The position numbers and the translations under genes are program-made. Below, piece by piece: positions 6,770-16,199 of a stretch of 16,199 nucleotides of DNA; the first letter of the stretch is position 1, and every line of letters begins with the position of its first letter. The notes below the pieces were generated by a model. The model was not told the DNA's origin and ran no database searches. It worked only from the letters and a program-made list of their open reading frames with translations. Location of the stretch: assembly GCA_000715605.1 (NCBI GenBank), contig KL568523.1, positions 42,145-58,343 on the forward strand. Direction: 5' to 3'. This stretch comes from Streptomyces speibonae (lineage in GTDB: Bacteria > Actinomycetota > Actinomycetes > Streptomycetales > Streptomycetaceae).

Positions 6770-6940
6770 GCCTCACACGGTAGAGGGGTTTGGCGCGGCC
6801 CATCCGCCAATTGGGCCGGTGTGTCGCACGATCTGGCTGATATTTCGAACATTTTTTGTGACGGCCACGTTCAAGAGGCCTCCCGAACCGGAATTCCCGG
6901 CTCGAAGACGGTCAGTCCGCCGTCAAATTCGAACATTTAT
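6770..6940. promoter_or_regulatory. AT-rich gap upstream of sepX with repeated TTCGAACATTT
   Basis: This 171-bp gap after the acetyltransferase gene is the least GC-rich stretch of the core region. The 11-mer TTCGAACATTT occurs at 6844-6854 and again at 6928-6938, 84 bp apart in the same orientation. The second copy continues as TCGAAC-ATTT-ATTCAA (6929-6944), which differs at two positions from the actinobacterial LexA box TCGAACnnnnGTTCGA. The gap suggests sepX has its own promoter besides readthrough from upstream genes. The repeats are seen; any regulator is inferred. Confidence 0.5.
6777..6782 (-). promoter_or_regulatory. Possible -10 element for a leaderless sepX transcript
   Basis: On the minus strand TACCGT (a TANNNT match) is followed by 7 nt and then the GTG start codon. 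This is the spacing expected if transcription begins at the start codon itself, which is common in actinobacteria. No clear -35 is seen at 17-18 nt upstream. Confidence 0.45.
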
Positions 6941-7618
6941 TCAATTTCCGGGGCCATGCGCGATTCCTCGGTCGTGCCGCTCGTGTCCCGGCAGCTCGTG
7001 TCCCGGCAGCTCGGAACCGGAGCGCTGCTGAGAGCGTGCCCGGTGCCAGCGGGCGAGCAAACCGTCGGCGACTTCTTCCGCCGTGAGCGCGAAGACGAGA
7101 TGGTCCCGCCAGGCGCCGTCGATGTGCAGATATCGGGGCCGCAGCCCTTCCTCACGGAATCCGAGTTTCTCCACGACCCTGCGGCTCGGCATGTTCTCGG
7201 GGCGAATGCAGACCTCGATACGGTGCAGTCCGACGGTGCGGAAACAGTGGTCCACGGCCATCGCCACGGCCGTCGGCACCACTCCGCGCCCGGCCACGGC
7301 CTCGTCGACCCAGTAGCCGACGTGCCCCGAACACATCGAGCCCCAGGTGATCCCGGCCACCGTCAACTGGCCGACGAGACGCCCCTGGTACTCGATGACG
7401 AACGGCAGCATCCGGCCCGCGTTCGCCTCGGAGCGCAGGTGGCGGACCATCTGCCGGTAGGTGGGGCGATGGGTGATCGGACCGCTGGGCGTGGGCGGCG
7501 GGATGGTCGCCTCCCAGGGCCGCAGCCAGTCGCGGTTGCGCCGGTTGACCTCGCGCCAGGCCTTCTGGTCGCGCAGCCTTATCGGCCGGAGGACGATGTC
7601 GCCGTCCACCAGTTCCAC
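6941..7618 (-). CDS. rimJ: RimJ/RimL-like GNAT N-acetyltransferase
   Basis: The product is 225 residues, of which about 1-185 form a GNAT acetyltransferase fold of the ribosomal-protein-alanine N-acetyltransferase type. It opens ELVDGDIVLRPIRLRDQ, has WLRPWEATIPPPTP at 31-44, and an acetyl-CoA-binding segment about 95-125 (GYWVDEAVAGRGVVPTAVAMA). The C-terminal signature is IRPENMPSRRVVEKLGFREEG (138-158). The GTG at 7616-7618 is the first plausible start; the mog stop codon ends 17 nt upstream. The reading frame is open further back through LNSPHWP, but only CTG codons are available there. The C-terminus carries a tandem repeat, ELPGHELPGHE. In corynebacteria a rimJ-type gene also sits between glp and glpR. 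The acetylated substrate is unknown. Confidence 0.88.
   Translation of the reverse strand: MELVDGDIVLRPIRLRDQKAWREVNRRNRDWLRPWEATIPPPTPSGPITHRPTYRQMVRHLRSEANAGRMLPFVIEYQGRLVGQLTVAGITWGSMCSGHVGYWVDEAVAGRGVVPTAVAMAVDHCFRTVGLHRIEVCIRPENMPSRRVVEKLGFREEGLRPRYLHIDGAWRDHLVFALTAEEVADGLLARWHRARSQQRSGSELPGHELPGHERHDRGIAHGPGN
6980..7009. repeat. 15-bp perfect tandem duplication in the acetyltransferase C-terminus
   Basis: CTCGTGTCCCGGCAG occurs twice in a row (6980-6994 and 6995-7009) and a further CTCG follows. It is in frame and duplicates five residues (ELPGH) near the end of the RimJ-like protein. It lies outside the catalytic fold. Confidence 0.9.
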
Positions 7619-7635
7619 CGGCCAGTGTGGGCTGT

Positions 7636-8139
7636 TCAGCTCGCACCCCCGCCGGCGTCCGGCCTCGGGTGGTCCCCGCCGCGCAGCTGGTCCACGGCGT
7701 GCTTCAGCAGCGGCTCCAGAACGGCGAGCCCGTCCTTCACCCCGCCGGAGGACCCGGGCAGGTTGACGATCAGGGTCCCGCCCGCGACTCCGGCGAGGCC
7801 CCGGGAGAGGGCGGCCGTGGGCACCTTCTCCCTGCCGTACGCCCGGATGGCCTCCACGATGCCGGGGACCTCGCGGTCGATCACCCGGCGGGTCGCCTCC
7901 GGGGTGCGGTCGGTGGGCGAGATGCCCGTGCCCCCGGTGGTGACGACGACGTCGTAGCCGGCGTCGGCACCCGCGCGCAGGGCCGCCTCCACGGGGTCGC
8001 CGTCCGGGACCACCTGGGGGCCGTCGACGGCGAACCCGAAGCGCTTGAGGCCGTCCACGATCAGCGGACCGCCCTTGTCCTCGTAGACCCCGGCGGCGGC
8101 CCGGTTGGATGCCGTGACCACCAGCGCCCGGTAGCTCAT
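7636..8139 (-). CDS. mog: Molybdopterin adenylyltransferase family protein (MoaB/Mog)
   Basis: The product is 167 residues, the usual size for MoaB/Mog. This family activates molybdopterin by adenylylation before molybdenum insertion, in the cytoplasm. The MPT-binding motif [17 protein letters not shown] lies at 67-83, with the conserved acidic Asp at 77. The second signature, [13 protein letters not shown], lies at 126-138. The ATG at 8137-8139 overlaps the moaC stop codon as ATGA, indicating translational coupling. An in-frame extension upstream to 8724 would run through moaC and is rejected. MoaB and Mog cannot be fully separated from sequence alone; Streptomyces commonly annotates this gene either way. 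Confidence 0.93.
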   Translation of the reverse strand: MSYRALVVTASNRAAAGVYEDKGGPLIVDGLKRFGFAVDGPQVVPDGDPVEAALRAGADAGYDVVVTTGGTGISPTDRTPEATRRVIDREVPGIVEAIRAYGREKVPTAALSRGLAGVAGGTLIVNLPGSSGGVKDGLAVLEPLLKHAVDQLRGGDHPRPDAGGGAS

Positions 8140-8648
8140 GACCGGCTCCAGTCGCCCGACTTGCCGCCCGTCTTCTCCTCCACCCGCACGTCCGTGATGA
8201 CCGCCTCCTTGTCGACCGCCTTGACCATGTCGATCACGGTGAGCGCGGCCACGGACACTGCGGTGAGCGCCTCCATCTCGACACCCGTGCGGTCCGTCGT
8301 CCGTACGGTCGCCGCGATCTCCACGGCGTCGTCCGCGACCGACAGGTCCAGTGTCACACCGGACAGCGCCAGCGGATGGCACAGCGGGATCAGATCGGGG
8401 GTGCGTTTGGCGCCCATGATGCCCGCGATGCGCGCGGTGGCCAGCGCGTCGCCCTTGGGGACGCCCTCGCCGCGCAGCAGCTCGATCACGCGCGGGGAGA
8501 CGAGGACGCGGCCGGTCGCCCGCGCGGTGCGCGCGGTGACGTCCTTGCCGGACACGTCGACCATGCGGGCGGCGCCCGCCTCGTCGATGTGGGTCAGCCG
8601 ATGCTGCTCGGAGGATCCGGGGGTCGCCCCCCGGGAAGGCTCGGTCAT
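8136..8648 (-). CDS. moaC: Cyclic pyranopterin monophosphate synthase MoaC
   Basis: The product is 170 residues. MoaC converts the MoaA product 3',8-cyclo-GTP to cyclic pyranopterin monophosphate, the second step of molybdenum cofactor synthesis. Visible family motifs are KGDAL with Lys65, [18 protein letters not shown] with His91, [17 protein letters not shown], and DMVKAVD with Asp140 and Lys143. These match the catalytic Lys, His, Asp and Lys of the E. coli enzyme. I chose the ATG at 8646-8648 because GGGAG lies 12 nt upstream and the protein then begins shortly before [11 protein letters not shown] start at 8693 adds 15 basic residues without support. It overlaps mog by four bases. No moaA, moaD or moaE is visible, so the pathway must be completed elsewhere. 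Confidence 0.94.
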   Translation of the reverse strand: MTEPSRGATPGSSEQHRLTHIDEAGAARMVDVSGKDVTARTARATGRVLVSPRVIELLRGEGVPKGDALATARIAGIMGAKRTPDLIPLCHPLALSGVTLDLSVADDAVEIAATVRTTDRTGVEMEALTAVSVAALTVIDMVKAVDKEAVITDVRVEEKTGGKSGDWSRS

Positions 8649-8734
8649 GATCGTGTGGCGCTCCCGGTCCTGGTCCCGCGCGGTGCGGCGCACGGGCCTG
8701 CTGTGCGCGACACGGTACCGCCAACCGGCTCCGC
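8649..8734. other. Short spacer between glp and moaC
   Basis: This 86-bp gap contains the moaC ribosome-binding site (GGGAG, minus strand) and no recognisable promoter or terminator. The two genes may still be in one transcript. Confidence 0.4.
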
Positions 8735-10057
8735 TCAGCCGAGCAGGACCACCTCGACCTCGGTGCCGGGCTCGACCGACTCGACGTCCTCGGGGACGAC
8801 GATCAGCGCGTCGGCGCGCGCCAGGGCGGCCACGAGGTGCGAGCCGGCGCCTCCGACGGGCGTCACCGTGCCGTCGGCGTACCGGCCGCGCAGGAACTGG
8901 CGTCGGCCCTTCGGCGAGGTCAGGGGCCGCTCGGCGGTGAGCTTCGCGCGGGCCCTCGGCCGGTGGATGTCCGGCAGTCCCATCAGGGTGCGGATGGCGG
9001 GGCGGACGAACAGCTCGAAGGAGACGTAGGAGGAGACCGGGTTGCCGGGCAGGGCAAGGAGCGGGGTGTGGTCGGGGCCGATGGAGCCGAAGCCCTGGGG
9101 CTTTCCCGGCTGCATGGCGAGCCTGCGGAAGTCGATGCCGCTGCCGGGCTCGTCCTCGTCGGCCGCGTACGACAGCGCCTCCTTGACGACGTCGTACGCC
9201 CCCACGCTCACGCCGCCGGAGGTGACCATCAGGTCGGCGCGGACCAACTGGTCCTCGATGGTGTCCCGCAGGGTCGCGGCGTCGTCGGCGACGGCGCCCA
9301 CGCGGTAGGCGATCGCCCCGGCGTCCCGCGCGGCGGCGGTGAGGGCGAAGCTGTTGGAGTCGTAGATCTGACCGGGGCGCAGTTCCTCGTCGGGCTGGAC
9401 GAGTTCGCTGCCGGTGGAGAGCACCACCACGCGGGGGCGCGGGCGCACCCGTACCGTGCCGCGGCCGATGGCGGCCAGCAGGGAGATCTGCGGCGGGCCG
9501 AGGACGGTGCCGGCCTCCAGCGCGCGGTCGCCGGCCTTGACGTCGCTACCCTGGGCGCGCACGTGCGCGCGGGCCGGGGCCGGGCGGTGGACCGCGACCT
9601 GGCCGCCGGCGCCCTCGGGGGCCAGGCTGCGGGCCCGCATCCCGGCCGCCGGTCCCCCGCCCAGTCCGCCGTCGGTCCACTCGACGGGGACGACGGTCTC
9701 GGCGCCGGGCGGAAGCGGGGCGCCGGTCATGATGCGGGCGGCCTGACCGGGGCCGACGTGCAGGAGGTCCTCCTGGCCCGCGGCGACGTCCCCGATGACC
9801 TCGAGGGACGCCGGGTACTGCTCGCTGGCGCCCGCGATGTCCGCGACCCGCACCGCGTACCCGTCCATGGAGCTGTTGTCGAACGGGGGCAGGGACACCG
9901 GAACCGTGACGTCCTCGACCAGGACGCAGCCCTGGGCGTCGAGGAGCTGGAGCTCGATGGGGTCGAGGGGCCGGACGGTCGCGAGGATGTCGGCCAGGTG
10001 CTCGTCGACCGACCAGAGGTGGTCCGGGCCTGCGGTGCGGGGCGCGGCGGTGCTCAA
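8735..10057 (-). CDS. glp: Gephyrin-like molybdotransferase Glp (MoeA family)
   Basis: The product is 440 residues with the full MoeA/gephyrin E-domain layout. [13 protein letters not shown] lies at 57-69 and [17 protein letters not shown] at 110-126. LSTGSELV follows at 213-220, [17 protein letters not shown] at 279-295, [10 protein letters not shown] at 315-324, and [18 protein letters not shown] at 336-353. MoeA inserts molybdate into adenylylated molybdopterin. In actinobacteria, copies linked to galU, rimJ and glpR are the Glp type, shown in Corynebacterium to act in cell division with GlpR. The active-site motifs look intact, so it may be bifunctional. The start is TTG at 10055-10057, overlapping the galU stop as TTGA, with GAGGAG 11 nt upstream. 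A plain moeA is the alternative reading. Confidence 0.9.
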   Translation of the reverse strand: MSTAAPRTAGPDHLWSVDEHLADILATVRPLDPIELQLLDAQGCVLVEDVTVPVSLPPFDNSSMDGYAVRVADIAGASEQYPASLEVIGDVAAGQEDLLHVGPGQAARIMTGAPLPPGAETVVPVEWTDGGLGGGPAAGMRARSLAPEGAGGQVAVHRPAPARAHVRAQGSDVKAGDRALEAGTVLGPPQISLLAAIGRGTVRVRPRPRVVVLSTGSELVQPDEELRPGQIYDSNSFALTAAARDAGAIAYRVGAVADDAATLRDTIEDQLVRADLMVTSGGVSVGAYDVVKEALSYAADEDEPGSGIDFRRLAMQPGKPQGFGSIGPDHTPLLALPGNPVSSYVSFELFVRPAIRTLMGLPDIHRPRARAKLTAERPLTSPKGRRQFLRGRYADGTVTPVGGAGSHLVAALARADALIVVPEDVESVEPGTEVEVVLLG

Positions 10058-10977
10058 CTTTGCTGCATCTCCTCGGTGACGTAACGGCGGAGCCAGGTCC
10101 GGAAGTCCGGGCCCAGGTCCTCACGTTCGCACGCGAGCCGCACAATGGCACGCAGGTAGTCGCCGCGGTCGCCGGTGTCATAGCGGCGGCCCTTGAAGAC
10201 GACGCCGTGCACCGGGCCGCCGGCCTTCTCATCTGTGACCAGCTGCTGGAGGGCGTCGGTGAGCTGGATCTCGCCGCCGCGGCCCGGCTCGGTCTTGCGG
10301 AGTATGTCGAAGACGGCCGGGTCGAGGACGTAGCGGCCGATGATGGCGTAGTTCGAGGGCGCGTCCTCGGGGGCGGGCTTCTCGACCAGGCCGCCGATCT
10401 TGACGACGTCGGAGTCCGCGGTGGTCTCGACGGCCGCGCAGCCGTAGAGGTGGATCTGCTCGGGAGCCACCTCCATGAGCGCGATGACGCTGCCGCCGTG
10501 CTGTTGCTGGACGTCGATCATGCGCTGGAGCAGGGGGTCGCGCGGGTCGATCAGGTCGTCGCCGAGGAGGACGGCGAACGGCTCGTCCCCGACGTGCGGG
10601 GCGGCGCACAGCACGGCGTGGCCGAGGCCCTTGGGGTCGCCCTGGCGGACGTAGTGCATGGTGGCCAGATCACTGGACTCCTGGACCTTGGCGAGGCGGC
10701 CGGCGTCGCCCTTCTTCTGGAGGGCGGACTCGAGTTCGTAGTTGCGGTCGAAGTGGTCCTCCAGCGGGCGCTTGTTGCGGCCCGTCACCATGAGGACGTC
10801 GTCGAGACCGGCGGAAACGGCCTCTTCGACCACGTACTGGATCGCCGGCTTGTCGACGACCGGCAGCATCTCCTTGGGAGTGGCCTTGGTGGCCGGCAGG
10901 AACCGGGTACCGAGACCGGCTGCGGGGATGACAGCCTTGCTGATCCGAGGGTGTGACTGTGACATGCCGGACACCAT
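10054..10977 (-). CDS. galU: UTP--glucose-1-phosphate uridylyltransferase GalU
   Basis: The product is 307 residues. GalU makes UDP-glucose from UTP and glucose-1-phosphate, feeding cell-wall polymers, trehalose and glycogen-related sugars. The nucleotide-binding signature KAVIPAAGLGTRFLPATKATPKE lies near residue 14, followed by MLPVVDKPAIQYVVEEA. GLGHAVLCA, VEKPAPEDAPSNYAIIGRYVL and GEIQLTDALQQL follow in family order. I kept the ATG at 10975-10977 because AAAGG lies 8 nt upstream; an in-frame ATG at 10965 is possible. Its stop overlaps the TTG start of glp. It is divergent from the folate gene ygfA, the same order as in corynebacteria. Confidence 0.96.
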   Translation of the reverse strand: MVSGMSQSHPRISKAVIPAAGLGTRFLPATKATPKEMLPVVDKPAIQYVVEEAVSAGLDDVLMVTGRNKRPLEDHFDRNYELESALQKKGDAGRLAKVQESSDLATMHYVRQGDPKGLGHAVLCAAPHVGDEPFAVLLGDDLIDPRDPLLQRMIDVQQQHGGSVIALMEVAPEQIHLYGCAAVETTADSDVVKIGGLVEKPAPEDAPSNYAIIGRYVLDPAVFDILRKTEPGRGGEIQLTDALQQLVTDEKAGGPVHGVVFKGRRYDTGDRGDYLRAIVRLACEREDLGPDFRTWLRRYVTEEMQQS

Positions 10978-11057
10978 ATCCGTTGCCTTTGCGGGGAATC
11001 GGTGGCTCCGAATATTTGCTGCTCATATGAGCGTATTGGAACGGTACGGGGACAGAG
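10978..11057. promoter_or_regulatory. Divergent galU/ygfA promoter region with a 12-bp palindrome
   Basis: GCTCATATGAGC at 11021-11032 is a perfect 12-bp palindrome in the middle of the 80-bp gap, within its AT-richest part. Both genes must be transcribed outward from here. ACGGGGA just before the TTG at 11058 is the ygfA ribosome-binding site. The palindrome could be an operator shared by both genes; that is inference. Confidence 0.45.
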
Positions 11058-11681
11058 TTGAGACAGAACGACCGCGCCGACGAGTCTGGCAAGCGGGTGC
11101 TGCGACGCCAAATCCTCCAGGTGAGGAACGGGTTGACGGCGGACGACGTGCGGGAATCGGCGACCGCGCTGTCCCGGCAGGCGCTCGCGCTGCCCGAACT
11201 CGCTCGCGCGCGCACGGTGGCGGCGTACGTCTCCGTGGGGAGCGAACCCGGCACACTCGCGCTGCTGGACGCCCTGCGCGCCCGGGGCGTGCGCGTCCTG
11301 CTGCCCGCGCTGCTTCCGGACAACGACCTCGACTGGGGCGCGTACACCGGGGAGAGCTCCCTCGCGCGGGTGCGGCACGGCGGACGCATGGCCCTGCTGG
11401 AGCCGGCCGGCGCCCGCCTCGGCCCGGGCGCCGTGACGGAGGCGGACGTCGTCCTGCTGCCCGGACTGGCCGTCGACGCACGCGGGATGCGGCTGGGGCG
11501 CGGCGGCGGCTCCTACGACCGTGTGCTCGCCCGGCTGCACCGCGCGGGCGCCCGTCCGGCCCTGGTGGTGCTGCTGTACGACGCCGAAGTCGTCGTCCGT
11601 GTCCCCGAGGAGCCGCACGACCGGCCGGTCGACGCGGTGGTCACGCCGTCCGGCGTACGGCGCTTCGGCGCCCGTCCCTGA
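11058..11681 (+). CDS. ygfA: 5-formyltetrahydrofolate cyclo-ligase
   Basis: The product is 207 residues. It uses ATP to convert 5-formyl-THF to 5,10-methenyl-THF in cytoplasmic folate salvage. The N-terminal half holds the substrate-binding helix region (LRRQILQVRNGLTADDV). The C-terminal signature LLPGLAVDARGMRLGRGGGSYDRVL at 133-157 contains the GRGGGSYDR nucleotide/folate loop. It ends near DRPVDAVVTPSGVRRF, typical of the family. The TTG start at 11058-11060 has GGGGA a few bases upstream. It is divergent from galU and converges on the acylase gene. The galU-ygfA neighbourhood is conserved in actinobacteria, but no shared function is known to me. Confidence 0.94.
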   Translation: MRQNDRADESGKRVLRRQILQVRNGLTADDVRESATALSRQALALPELARARTVAAYVSVGSEPGTLALLDALRARGVRVLLPALLPDNDLDWGAYTGESSLARVRHGGRMALLEPAGARLGPGAVTEADVVLLPGLAVDARGMRLGRGGGSYDRVLARLHRAGARPALVVLLYDAEVVVRVPEEPHDRPVDAVVTPSGVRRFGARP

Positions 11682-11729
11682 CGCGGATCCACCGCCCGTC
11701 GCACGCATCCGCCGCGCCCCTGACACGAC

Positions 11730-11761
11730 CATCGGCCTCCACGCGCGCGTGGAGGCCGATG
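11730..11761. terminator. Perfect 32-nt palindrome, bidirectional terminator
   Basis: ATCGGCCTCCACGCG (11731-11745) is followed directly by its exact reverse complement (11746-11760), and one more C-G pair flanks it. It lies between the ygfA stop (11681) and the acylase stop (11784), which face each other, so it should end both transcripts. No U-tract follows on either side. It is too GC-rich and too symmetrical to be chance. Confidence 0.88.
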
Positions 11762-11783
11762 CACGAGGGCGGGACCGTGGAGG

Positions 11784-14633
<2,850 letters not shown>

Positions 14634-14900
14634 CGCTGTCCTTGCTGTCCTAACGCGAGCGGCAGGTCGGGCTGTGCTTTTAACTGAGCGCTGGAGCAAC
14701 GATATGCGCAGGGCCCCGCGCCCCTTGACGCGGTGTGGGGAACCGGCCCGGACGAGCGTTCGATCCTGCCCCTCGGAGCATCAAGAACGCGTCAAGAGTT
14801 AGGTAAGGTAACGAAGTAGTTTGCCGCGGAAGCGGTGGATCGCATGCGCTGCACGTGAGCTCGCGCACGGGTGCGCCCGAGCCAGGGAAGGGAACAGCCG
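14634..14900. promoter_or_regulatory. Divergent promoter region between the acylase and the antiporter
   Basis: These 267 bases hold no gene. On the plus strand TTAGGTAAGG at 14799-14808 matches all ten positions of the left half of the actinobacterial iron box (TWAGGTWAGSCTWACCTWA), but the right half does not match. The same stretch contains TAAGGT (14804-14809), a TANNNT -10 candidate for the antiporter. On the acylase side AAGGA lies before the ATG. GAAGGGA at 14888-14893 region is the antiporter Shine-Dalgarno. A short ATG frame at 14844 stops after four codons. Confidence 0.45.
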
Positions 14901-16199
14901 CTGACCATCCACCACCTCAACCAGGTCCTGCTCGTCTGCTCGGTCGTACTGCTCGTGGCCGTCGTCGCGGTCCGTATCTCCTCGCGCAGCGGGCTCCCCA
15001 GCCTGCTCATCTACATGGGCATAGGCATCGCCATCGGCCAGGACGGCATCGGCCACATCGCGTACGACAACGCCGCGCTGACGCAGGTCATCGGGTACGC
15101 GGCACTGGTCGTGATCCTGGCCGAGGGCGGACTGGGCACCAAGTGGGCCGAGGCGAGACCGGCGCTGTCCGGCGCCTCGGCGCTCGCCCTGGCCGGTGTC
15201 GCGGTGAGCGTCGGGGTCACGGCGTCCGCGGCGCACTTCCTGGTCGGGCTGGAGTGGCGGCAGGCGCTCATCATCGGCGCGGTGGTCTCCTCGACCGACG
15301 CGGCGGCCGTCTTCTCGGTGCTGCGGAAGATCCCCCTGCCCTCGCGGGTGACGGGCATCCTGGAGGCGGAGTCCGGCTTCAACGACGCGCCCGTCGTCAT
15401 CCTGGTCGTCGCCCTGTCCGCCGCCGGGCCGGTCGAGCACTGGTACATCCTGCTCGGCGAGATCCTCCTGGAACTGGCCATCGGCGCCGCCATCGGCCTC
15501 GCGGTGGGCTGGCTGGGCGCCTGGGGGCTGCGCCACGTGGCGCTGCCCGCCTCCGGCCTCTACCCGATCGCGGTCATGGCCATCGCCGTCGCGGCCTACG
15601 CGATCGGCGCGACCGCCCACGGCAGCGGCTTCCTCGCCGTCTATCTCGCCTCGATGGTGCTGGGCAACGCCAAGCTGCCGCACTGGCCCGCCACGCGGGG
15701 CTTCGCCGAGGGGCTCGGCTGGATCGCCCAGATCGGCATGTTCGTCCTGCTCGGCCTGCTGGTCACCCCGCACGAGCTCGGCGACGACTTCGTGCCCGCG
15801 CTGGTCATCGGGCTGGCGCTCACCCTGGTGGCCCGCCCGCTGGGCGTCGTGGTGTGCCTGACGCCGTTCCGGGTGCCCTGGCGGGAGCAGGTACTGATGT
15901 CCTGGGCGGGGCTGCGCGGCGCCGTGCCCATCATCCTGGCGACGATCCCGATGGTGCAGGGCGTCAGGGGCAGCGAGCGGATCTTCAACATCGTCTTCGT
16001 CCTGGTCGTCGTCTACACCCTGGTCCAGGGCCCGACGCTCCCTTGGCTGGCCGGAAAGCTGCGCCTGGGCGAGGAACCCGGCCCCGCCGACCTCGGCATC
16101 GAGTCGGCGCCCCTGGAGCGGCTGCGCGGGCACCTGCTGTCGGTCGCCATCCCCGAAGGCTCGAGGATGCACGGTGTGGAGGTCGGCGAACTGCGGCTG
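14901..16199 (+). CDS. Potassium/proton (CPA1-type) antiporter, 3' end outside the window
   Basis: The visible 433 codons stay open to the window edge. They encode a polytopic protein with about 12 hydrophobic helices. SSTDAAAVFS (130-139) and EAESGFNDAPVV (155-166) are the cation/proton antiporter motifs, with Asp162 the likely transport residue and a single-Asp ND motif typical of CPA1. From about residue 395 (LGIESAPLERLRGHLLSVAIPEGS) a cytoplasmic TrkA-C-like regulatory domain begins, as in NhaP2/CvrA potassium/proton antiporters. The best start is CTG at 14901-14903, 7 nt after GAAGGGA, giving the family N-terminus MTIHHLNQ. An in-frame GTG at 14871 is the alternative and adds ten unconserved residues; TGA at 14856 closes the frame above. 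Confidence 0.88.
   Translation, partial: MTIHHLNQVLLVCSVVLLVAVVAVRISSRSGLPSLLIYMGIGIAIGQDGIGHIAYDNAALTQVIGYAALVVILAEGGLGTKWAEARPALSGASALALAGVAVSVGVTASAAHFLVGLEWRQALIIGAVVSSTDAAAVFSVLRKIPLPSRVTGILEAESGFNDAPVVILVVALSAAGPVEHWYILLGEILLELAIGAAIGLAVGWLGAWGLRHVALPASGLYPIAVMAIAVAAYAIGATAHGSGFLAVYLASMVLGNAKLPHWPATRGFAEGLGWIAQIGMFVLLGLLVTPHELGDDFVPALVIGLALTLVARPLGVVVCLTPFRVPWREQVLMSWAGLRGAVPIILATIPMVQGVRGSERIFNIVFVLVVVYTLVQGPTLPWLAGKLRLGEEPGPADLGIESAPLERLRGHLLSVAIPEGSRMHGVEVGELRL

Noticed and set aside
5933..7957. A 674-codon plus-strand open frame crossing sepX, the acetyltransferase and mog
   Set aside because: It runs antisense to three well-supported genes and yields low-complexity Arg/Gly/Ala sequence.
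8649..8693. Longer moaC start at 8693
   Set aside because: It adds 15 basic residues not expected in MoaC, while the ATG at 8648 has an acceptable GGGAG upstream.
14810..14900. Possible c-di-AMP riboswitch in the antiporter leader
   Set aside because: Such switches occur before potassium transport genes, but the leader is short and I could not find the conserved folds.
14799..16172. A 457-codon minus-strand open frame opposite the antiporter
   Set aside because: Its composition (Asp/Gln/Arg/His-rich) is typical of an antisense GC frame, and the plus strand encodes a clear membrane transporter.

Overview
The window is high-GC actinobacterial DNA and almost certainly Streptomyces. Evidence is GC-rich third positions, GTG/TTG starts, a SepX/GlpR-Glp cell-division locus with its usual neighbours (galU, glp, rimJ, ygfA), and a DUF1023-type hydrolase cassette typical of that genus.

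The left third (about 1-5240) looks accessory. It starts with a three-gene cassette on the + strand. First is a small WXG100/ESX-like protein (204-644). Second is a large DUF1023 alpha/beta hydrolase with a helical N-terminal module, read from 657 to 2438 but broken by an in-frame TAA at codon 68. Third is a lipoprotein (2468-2998). Next comes a divergent pair: a beta-hydroxyacid dehydrogenase-like reductase fused to an NTF2-like domain (minus strand) and a LysR-type regulator (plus strand). The short gap between them carries repeated GATGCGA/TCGCAT elements.

A tRNA-Ala(CGC) gene on the minus strand (5439-5512) with two strong hairpins beyond its 3' end separates this block from a conserved core. 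The core minus-strand series reads galU, glp (gephyrin/MoeA-like), moaC, mog, a RimJ-like acetyltransferase, then sepX/glpR after a 171-bp promoter-like gap. Overlapping stop/start codons (TTGA, ATGA) tie galU-glp and moaC-mog. Glp is a molybdotransferase relative known to pair with the membrane protein GlpR in corynebacterial division, and SepX is the Streptomyces counterpart. Two true molybdopterin genes lie inside this division locus.

ygfA (5-formyltetrahydrofolate cyclo-ligase) diverges from galU and converges, across a perfect 32-nt terminator palindrome, on a membrane-anchored penicillin-acylase-family Ntn hydrolase. That enzyme carries a long Gly-Thr repeat just before its autoprocessing site. 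The window ends inside a cation/proton antiporter gene that appears to start at a CTG codon.

The most notable points are the nonsense-interrupted ESX-like hydrolase cassette, the reductase/NTF2 fusion with its structured divergent operator region, the Glp-SepX locus interleaved with Moco genes, the Gly-Thr tract in the acylase linker, and the apparent CTG start. I see no CRISPR array, insertion sequence, rRNA or complete integrative element.
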